64,000 nucleotides of DNA, taken from contig CM060733.1 in the NCBI GenBank assembly GCA_030704615.1, positions 21,080,001 to 21,144,000 on the forward strand, written 5' to 3'. The stretch's first letter is position 1; each line of letters starts with the position of its first letter. This DNA comes from Takakia lepidozioides. Its lineage: Eukaryota; Streptophyta; Takakiopsida; Takakiales; Takakiaceae. Shown here in pieces: positions 56,404 to 64,000 of this stretch. The notes beneath the pieces are model-generated. The model ran no database searches. It saw nothing but the letters and a program-made list of their open reading frames with translations, and had not been told where the DNA came from. The position numbers and the translations under genes are program-made.

Positions 56404-56720
56404 CCTCTCGCAGCTACACGAGTTGAATGCGGGCGTGAGAGCGTAAGGGCAAAGGTGCGCATTCGGTGCGCGTTACGAGTGAACGCCCTTACAGGAGTTC
56501 GTTTGGAGGCCTAGGGCGGGCACATAGTCAAATCCCCACCTTGTCTGGCCCATTGCCCTCATGCTTCTGCTCCTCCGGCCACTATCTCGGATCCCACACT
56601 CCCAAGGTCCACTCCCATGTTCCTATTCCCCTGCTCCCTTATCCTTATTTTGCTGCTCCTCTGCTCCCCTGGTCTTGTGATCCCGCTCCCCCATTCCCCT
56701 GTTCTTGCAGGGGCAAGCTG
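56404..56720 (+). repeat. Diverged solo end of the same MULE family
   Basis: GAGTTGAATGCGGGCGTGAG, later GTCAAATCCCCACCTTG and CTCCCCTG units reproduce the order of the left terminus (terminal block, GTCAAATCCCCA, minisatellite) on +. An inverted GTAAGGGC/GCCCTTAC pair lies in the terminal part. No matching second end is in the window. Confidence 0.65.
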
Positions 56721-57454
56721 AGGGGACCAGGTACAGGGAAAGGAAGCAAGGACAGTCGAGCAGGTATAGATGCATGAACATGGGAGTAGGAGACTGGAAA
56801 CAAGGAAGCGGGAACTGGGGACCGAAGGGAGGATCCGCTTAAAGGACTTGGAATGTTTTTGAAAGATCGAAAATAAAATCATAAAATCATAAAATCATAA
56901 TTCAATGATCTCTCGATTGAAGCTAAGACAATCTGGTTAAAATTTTGCGCAAGCAGTGTAAAACGTGAAACTACAATTCGTGTATGCTTTAGAACAACCT
57001 AAGCCAAGTACGGCCTTATATTCAACAATCATGCGCCAAGAGGAGATGCTAGATCAGAGTTTGGAAATGTGAACCCTATGAGTCCGTGTCTACCTATATT
57101 TGTCGCACCCCCATACAGACTCAGTTCGATTGGAGCTCTTGGGATTGCAATTGTTGACGATCGTCTATCAACTTGCTCGTAGAACTAGGGATTGGATCTA
57201 ACCGACACTCCGGCCCTAATTATACATCTTCCACAATATATATCTATACGTGAGGAAAAAAACATGCTTAAAAATGCTTCCAATTCCAGAGTTATTCGTA
57301 ATGCCTATGAACTTGCTTATCGACTGGGGATTGGATCTAATTGACCCACCGATCCCAATTATACGTCTTCCACATCAATTTCTTGCTCTTCCACAGCTCA
57401 TATATATATATATATATATATATATAGTTGAGCTGGGGATCAAGAGCTTCAAAA

Positions 57455-57686
57455 ATTGCGGTCGTCAATGATCGCAATTTCTTTTCCTCTTTCGTGGCTC
57501 CAAGAATTTGATTCTGATGTTGATTTTTAGTTTCATTCTATTTTTGGGTCCAGCTACTGAAATTGTGATCATCTTGCTCTTTCAACTCTAACTTTTTTTT
57601 TTAAAAGCTCAAATAGGATTTTTTTTTTTTTTTTTTTATCCAACTGCAGAAGAGCTTCAAAAATTGTGATCGTCAACGATCGCATT
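57455..57686. repeat. Duplicated palindrome with GTCAA core
   Basis: ATTGCG...CGCAAT around GTCGTCAATGAT (57,455-57,478) and ATTGTGATCGTCAACGATCG (from 57,663) share flanking AGAGCTTCAAAA. Both contain the CGTCAA core of the palindromes at 38.6-41.9 kb, but the arms differ. Confidence 0.65.
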
Positions 57687-58725
57687 TTCTCTTACTCTTT
57701 TACTAATTTGGAGGATCTAGTCTTCTTTGAGGTTAGAAAGAAGTTGTCACAAACGAGCCCACAATCCATGTACTAAAAATAGCCTCCATACTGGAATTTG
57801 ATCGCCAAATAGACAAACCACAATGGTACAACATGATGAATGAACATATCTAATATGAACACATCAGTCTATCATAGTCTACATTGAGTTTGTTCCACGG
57901 CTATGTGAGGGGGGGTGGGCTCTCCATGGGTATAGATACCCCTTCTCTTTGATAATGTAGCATGAGCTTAGTCTATTGCAACATGGAGCAGGAGTCGAAC
58001 TCACGCCACGTCATGCATGAGCTCACAACGTAGTATCATTGGCACCAAGACAATGTTTTTTGATATCCAGTACATCTCCACAACATTAGCAAGAACGTCA
58101 CCCACAAATCCACTCGATCACCTGAGCTCGAAAGAGAAGAACTTGATTGGAGGCATGTTAAGGCCTCAGTTTGGCTTAAGTCCCTAAATTGAAAGTTCAC
58201 TTCTCTCACTAAGTGATACATGTCGCTTCTGTCATTGTTCTTGGCATTTGAACTCTAATTTCTTGTATCGTCGTTCTTAGGGAACTAAGGCATTGACACC
58301 TGCTCCTTAAAACGGGGGATAGGTTAAAGCCCTGACCATGGTATCTTATGTTTGGCTTTCAGCTTCTCTATTTTTCATTTATTACTAGCATTTCTGATCA
58401 ATTTATTTTTTTAACGTGTTCTTTACACCTAATCTCCTATGAGCTAGTTTTTAGCCCATAACTTGTTTTTTCTCGTTTGGTCATCCAATAGATAACCCAG
58501 TGGTTATGGCATAATACCATTTCATAAGTGGTTGTGGGCTTAAAAACCATATAAGTGTGTTGGATGTCATAAAGGTGTCTGGATACCTTCACATTTGAAG
58601 GCACTAATCCTTCAGGGTTAAGTGATACCATAAGTTGCACTTGCTCCATATATATATTCACTTGGCTCTTAGATTGAACTCCTTTGCTACCTCAACGACT
58701 CTTTATGGTTGCGAGAAGAATACAG

Positions 58726-58760
58726 TAGACATAGGATGGGAGTTGAATGCGAGCGTACGA
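58726..58760 (+). repeat. Short copy of the MULE terminus
   Basis: TAGACATAGGATGGGAGTTG followed by AATGCGAGCGTACGA reproduces the left end of the large element. The homology fades after about 35 bp. Confidence 0.75.
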
Positions 58761-61700
58761 CCCTACTAGTACGGTCACCGGGATTCCCTGGAGAGGGGGC
58801 ACCCCTAGCTGGGCCCGCAGAAATGGAGGTAGTGGTCCTAGAGAGAGCCCATAAGCATCTGATTTTTCGTAAGTGCCAAAGCATTGCCTCTTTGAGATTT
58901 CAAGACTGGACAATGTCTAGCTTTTATTTTAAGAGATTTATCTTAGTTTCAAGGGTATGATGTTCATTATTGATAAACGGGTTGAATTCCATGAACATTC
59001 GAATTGTTTTGACCAGAATTCTATTGACATATCTTTCATAATTTTTGGAGAAATTGAATTTCAAGTATTTTTTGTCACTCGTTTTTCTGGAATATGGGCC
59101 TTCATTTCTCTTGAACACATATTCTAAGATCCTTGTTGTGCTACTTGATAGGTAAGATTTACTGAAATAGACCTCCTCTAATAGTGAATTGAGCCATAGA
59201 CTAGACAAAAAGCTAACTTGTACATATGATAAATGGAAATGTATTGTCTGAGATCCTAACATGTGGATTTGGACATAATTGTGATTAGTAAAATCGAGAG
59301 TTCAAATTAAAAATAGACAAAAGGGTTGAGCTTACTGAGAGAGAAACACCTTTGTCTGTTTAGATGTTAAGAAGCTTCGGAGTAAAGTTTTGAGATTGTT
59401 GAACTATTATTGTTATATTGTATAAGAATATTATTGAATTTAGGACGAATATATAGAAGGTTTGATTACCATAAGATCTATATATATATATATATATCAG
59501 GATACCAATATAATTTTAGATATATATTTTTTTAATTTTAAGGGAGTGATTCAAGATTCGATACACATTGAAATTCATATTCACTTCACCATCTTCAAAA
59601 AAATGTTCCATAGGCATATGTCAATGTCAGAATGAAACATAGAGAAGTACGTTGCAAAGCTAATTTCAAGCAAAAACTTGTGTCGCGTAAAGATAATATG
59701 ACGTAATAAAAGTATAAGTTGTCATATAACTCACTAAACATCATGTATAGAAGTATATCCAACCTTTATGTTTGCATACAACATCTGAAAAAATATGAAA
59801 GCTATCTAGCTTCAAGTTGTGTATGTGTATGCCTATGCTTATGCTTCTGTCTCAACTATTGCCAAGCATCTAGCCTACTTCCAAGCCTCCCTCCTCCTCA
59901 ACGGCCCACTTTGCAATACCAACGATGAACTGTCCCAACTCCCGTGCCCCAACTATCCAAGCACTACGTACCATGGCCTGCTCCCGCGTTCCCTCCATTC
60001 TAGATTTTTTGCTCACTCTATTCTATAACCTTTCCTATTCTAGAAACTTCACCAAACTTGGCTGGCGCATGGACTGCATGTGGCCCCACATGCAATAGCC
60101 ATGGGGGGCTGTATGCAACTAGCCACCCTCGTTCAGACAAAGTCCTAGAATTCCTAGCACCTTTAGTGCATTTTATTATAAAGATGAGACTACGGATCGG
60201 TGTCAAAAATTGCTCGGCACTTGTTGTGCCTTTTCCACACCTCCTCTCTTTTTATGAAAACTACTTCCATGATGAGCCTTCTCTAGGTAACACCTCCCTC
60301 AAGTAACATCTCTATTATTAAATGGATGAATTTCAACATTTTTATTATGAATGAAAGTAGATTCCACTACTCACAAATAGGAGCCATGTGTGATTAGCTG
60401 CTTGTTTTTTCAACTGTTGGGTACATACTACAACAACAGTAACCTTTATGAAAACAAGAAAATTAATCATACAACATGACATATAATTTCTAATTTTTGT
60501 TATGCAAATTGTAACATTTATTTGTTTTTTAATAGACCCATATGAATCAATCGGTCGTCGTCACTTTAGCTAGTGAATGAATGGTAACGTTTTTTTCTTA
60601 AACAAATGAATCAATCGGTCTTTATCACACAACGAGTGAATAAATAAGGGTCCCAAATCCTGGCAGGGGCTATTCCTGAAGGTCGAACAGAGGGAGAGCA
60701 TTGGAGCTCCAAATGGGGAGGGAGGGCACGGATGTTGGAATGGGTGAAATGTGAGGCCACATGTAGAGGCGAGCATAGAAGTAGGAGGTGGGCCCTCCTT
60801 CTACTTCTAGAGCTTTCCATAGGATGAAGACAAACCGGATAGAGCCCCGGCCCCAAGGGAGAGAGAAACTAAGGAATAGCAAAAAGATCATGACTGTAGG
60901 CCTTGGACTTACTACATGCGTGAGGTAAAAATTATGATTTTGGCCTTGGCATGGTCCCCAAGAGGATGGGGTCCTGTAGCCAGGCTATCTGAACTGCCAT
61001 TGTCTCTTGCGCAAGCTGTACCAACCACATTTTTGTTTGGTTTAAAACAACCCAAATTGCTCGAATGCATGAATGAAATAAGAAGAACCGAAACCTAATA
61101 GAAACCAATTTGAAACCAGACAAAAATATGGTCGCCTCTGATTTCCATTTGATCCATTACATATATAGTCCTAGATTTTGGGCTAGCCAACTAAAAAAGA
61201 AAGAAAGACTGAGACTATTGCACATCTTGGGCAAAAGGAGGAACCCTACAAGACATGTTGACTATCCATTTCCCAAGTAGTTGCTCGCAAAAGCTCTCAA
61301 AAAAGTTCCCCAAAGTTCCCATAGCCCCTACCAATCAGTCTTCGGGGCCAGGTCAAAATTAAACCACAATTTTTGCCTCACTCTTCTCTATTGACCGTGG
61401 CTTGGTTTTTTTGCTGTCTTTTGCTATTACATAAGAGACAACACACAAAGGTTTGAAACCCAGACCCAAATGTCAAGATGTCTTACCATTGGGCCACAAC
61501 AAGAATTAAATCAATTGTCTGAAAAACCAACATTATATTAAGTGATGCTTCCAATACTAGTTAGCTTCTTGGATGGTATGTTCAACTGATTTACAGTATT
61601 TTATTTATTTATTTTCTTCTTCTAAAATTGGTTATGTACTTCATAACTGCACAAAATAAGGTTGTTTGTGTCAAGCATTTTATAGTTGGATTGTTTCCAC

Positions 61701-62219
61701 GCATGTGAAACTGTAGATGGAAACTCAGACCCATCTTCCACTCAGACCAATCAGGTTGCTCGACCAAGTTCAAGGAAAAACCAGAGCTGGAAATATTTAA
61801 TTATTATTTTCTGTGCTGAAAATAAAATGGATTTAAGGCTTTCCATGCAGCTAAGACTCATTCAATGAACCTAACATGACATATTCCATAACGAAATAGT
61901 AAACTGTGTCCACTATCAATTAGATTTTGGGGTGATTCCTGGCCTCACTACCTCTCGTGGGTTATTTTTTCCACCCACAACCACTGTGAAGTAGTAGATG
62001 CCCTTACCACTAGGCATAAAGAATTTTCAGGAAATTTGCTTTGTATTTTGAGTGTGCTTACCACTCATAAATGAATCTTCTTGAACTGCATGATCATCTC
62101 ACGAGTGCGTTATGGTTTGTAACACCCCTTGACAGTGGGTTACATTTTGTAACCGCACTTCACATGATATACTTTCTTTTTCTTTTAGAAGAGTTAAATC
62201 TTTATCTGTGTGGAAAGAT

Positions 62220-62530
62220 TTCTTTCCATTCAATTTTTGAACACAACGACTGCAACGATGTTCATGTGGAACCAATATCAAGTGTGAGCAGTGGTGTAAA
62301 ACTTGATAATTCTTGTATTTCTGACACTAATGTTATGGTGCTTGCACCTAATAAGCAATTTGACCCCTTTCTTTGTGGATGATGATTTCTGGGGAACACC
62401 TAATGTACACAAGGCTCTGGAGGACGAGATTAAGAAGCATGAAGATCGAGTGAAGCTACCATACTTCGTTGGTGGAGGATCAACGTCGAATAGGGTTTTA
62501 AACTCCGGGCATCACTTCGAGAACATGACT
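62220..62530 (+). pseudogene. Unidentified broken coding fragment
   Basis: A frame ending APNKQFDPF (about 62,370) shifts to FVDDDFWGTPNVHKALEDEI, KKHEDRVKLPYFVGGG. It looks like genuine protein but I cannot place the family; a one-base shift separates the halves. Confidence 0.3.
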
Positions 62531-63036
62531 AACTGCCTAATCATTATTATTCATATCATGGATCTTTTTGTCAGTGCCAAGATGGTGAACGATTTGAAGA
62601 TCCTCTGTGTAACAAATCTCGGCCCTCAAGCGATGAGAATGCTGATCCTATAGCTTAAAAGATGGTCGAGTTGGAAGGCATGTAGTTTTATATAGCTTCT
62701 TTTCAGTTTCACAGTTTCACATATTACTTAGAGGCTACTCTATTTAACCTCTACCAATTTTGCTATAAGCTTATTCCACAACCTGTTGATATTAAGCATC
62801 AGACTTTAATAGAAGCTCTTCGTGAGCAAATTTCTGACCCAAACTCTTAATGAGTTAATCTTAGGTATAGCATACAGGGTTCTTTTAAGCACCACAAGTA
62901 GTGTGTTTAGTACCTTGGTGATGGTGATTGAGGAGCTAAGTGCAGGAGGGAGCGAGGGAGGGTGCGGCATCCAAACATGGCTGTCCAACATCTATGAAAC
63001 TCTTAACTCCTCTACCTCCAGTGTTGCTCCAAAAAC

Positions 63037-63515
63037 AGGTAAACAGAGATGAGGAGAAACTGTGGGATGAATACTTTTCTGACCCCAGTCAATGGTGGGA
63101 CAAACGAGGCAAAAAGGTGAATGCCTGCAGATTACCAGATGTCATTCTGAATGCTGCAGACTCGGCCCTGAGATGGTTCGTTGGGTGGATCTGTGGTGGT
63201 TAGGAGAGACTTTGACAAGTTACTGCCAGTGTGGCAGCAGGAAAGTAACCAAAAACAGATAACATTGGATGAGGAGAAGGCACCTTCTTTACACATTTCA
63301 CCCTGTTTTCCCCTCTTATCAGAATTTGCCCTAAATTTCCATGTTGAATTTTGCATGTTAGCTGGTACTTTGGTAGTTTGGAGTGACTTTGACATGATAC
63401 AGCCTATGTGACAACAGGAAAGTATCCAAATTAAACAGGTAACAGAGATGAGGAGAAGCTGTGGTATAAATACTTTTCTGACCCCAGTCAATGGTGGGAC
63501 AACGTTGATTCGGCC
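63037..63515 (+). pseudogene. Two copies of an OSB-like PDF motif
   Basis: About 63,049-63,115 encodes DEEKLWDEYFSDPSQWWDKR and about 63,448-63,507 encodes DEEKLWYKYFSDPSQWWDN. This resembles the PDF motif of plant organellar single-stranded DNA-binding (OSB) proteins, which occurs one to three times at their C-terminus. Each is preceded by CAG at GTAAACAGAGATGAGG or GTAACAGAGATGAGG. No OB-fold is visible in this window, and the frame closes soon after each motif. Confidence 0.5.
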
Positions 63516-64000
63516 TTCCAATGTAGAAATAGGTTTAGCTTGGTACCAAAAAGTGAAAGGATCATTTTACTCCTATGATTTGACGCACAATATGATGGTT
63601 GATCTAGAGTCTATCATAGCATTAGCCTTTTTAAAGTATGATGCAGCCTCTAATAGGTACAAGCTCGATCCAAATGATAGAACAGTTTTTAACAACTTTA
63701 ATTTGACGCTAATTTTTATTTGTTATACAAGTCATTTTAAATATTTTTTAAATCTGAGAGGAGATTCACAAGGACGATTAGCATGCGTATTGGCAAGAGA
63801 AAGAGCCCAAGTGGTGGGCACAATATTATGAGTGCAGACAATGGAATTTCCTGAACCAGAGGCCTTGTGTGAGCATTAGCGATTCATAACGAACACTGCG
63901 AGGTAGGTTCTCTTGAGGAAGCTCGTGATCGCCAACTCCTGGCACTCATCTACAGTGCAAGGAGACCACGAAAAGTCTTTGGAGAATTTGTACAAGCAAG
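63516..64000 (+). other. Unresolved sequence at the window edge
   Basis: An open frame to 63,831 contains IGLAWYQKVKGSFYSYDLTH and LESIIALAFLKYDAASNRYK, protein-like but unrecognised. Nothing assignable after it. Confidence 0.3.

Larger units (their letters stand above)
56721..62219. other. AT-rich intergenic sequence with repeats, no gene recognised
   Basis: Holds an (AT)n run at 57,400-57,425, another near 59,480-59,498, T-runs near 57,620, a duplicated palindrome (57,455 and 57,663), and a short MULE-end copy at 58,726. ORFs up to 112 codons (for example 58,924-59,262) have no recognisable domain. CTCGAA/GAGTTCGA near 57,994 recalls a tRNA T-arm but no cloverleaf follows. Confidence 0.6.

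Noticed and set aside
57975-58045. tRNA-like segment (GAGTTCGACTC on the minus strand)
   Set aside because: Only a T-arm-like stretch; no acceptor or anticodon stem could be folded.
1-64000. Naming the species (for example a charophyte or a moss)
   Set aside because: Gene families point to streptophytes, but intron sizes and repeats do not settle which group; no database search was possible.

Overview
The window is nuclear DNA of a streptophyte, meaning a land plant or a close green-algal relative. The evidence is a plant-type cationic amino acid transporter, a plant-type BRWD/PHIP WD40 protein in 25 small exons with GT-AG introns, degraded plant exportin-2 sequence, a PDF-like motif resembling OSB proteins, and an LTR element primed by initiator tRNA-Met. 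I cannot name the species. The abundant transposons and the seedless-plant flavour of the proteins are only a hint.

The left third (1-25.4 kb) is genic. A CAT-family transporter (+ strand, 5' end outside the window) ends at 3,120. A 14-kb BRWD/PHIP-like gene (- strand) occupies 10,952-25,086; its spliced reading frame closes exactly at 2,108 codons plus stop. Between them lie a weak helicase-like relic (6.77-8.44 kb) and an old segmental duplication (8.67-10.13 kb). From 25.4 to 33 kb there is intergenic sequence with a decayed exportin-2 (CAS/CSE1) copy at 29.75-30.94 kb and two recent short tandem duplications.

The centre (32,985-56,196) reads as one 23.2-kb nested transposon. The outer element is Mutator-like (MULE): a 9-bp target duplication TATTATAAT, long terminal inverted repeats, and a C-rich minisatellite inward of each end. 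It carries a decayed transposase on + and an unrecognised gene on -, converging as the two genes of MuDR do. It is interrupted by (i) an 8.28-kb element with an 11-bp target duplication and short inverted ends (35,656-43,931), and (ii) a 4.85-kb Ty3/Gypsy LTR retrotransposon with a 5-bp target duplication (51,059-55,911) that lost most of its reverse transcriptase and RNase H.

The most interesting object is the 8.28-kb element. Its main gene (- strand, 36.6-41.3 kb) fuses a ParB-like domain to a C-terminal domain with the order and spacing of bacterial beta-class DNA amino-methyltransferases. The introns and 5' flank of that gene hold about 13 copies of an imperfect palindrome built on GAATGNCGT-CA-ACGNCATTC, in two clusters. 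A ParB-like protein beside an array of palindromes resembles a parB/parS arrangement in a plant transposon. The link is inference, and this copy has a premature TAG and a degenerate DPPY motif.

The right end (56.2-64 kb) is AT-rich repeat-laden DNA with solo ends of the same MULE family, microsatellites, and short unplaced coding fragments including a duplicated OSB-like PDF motif.
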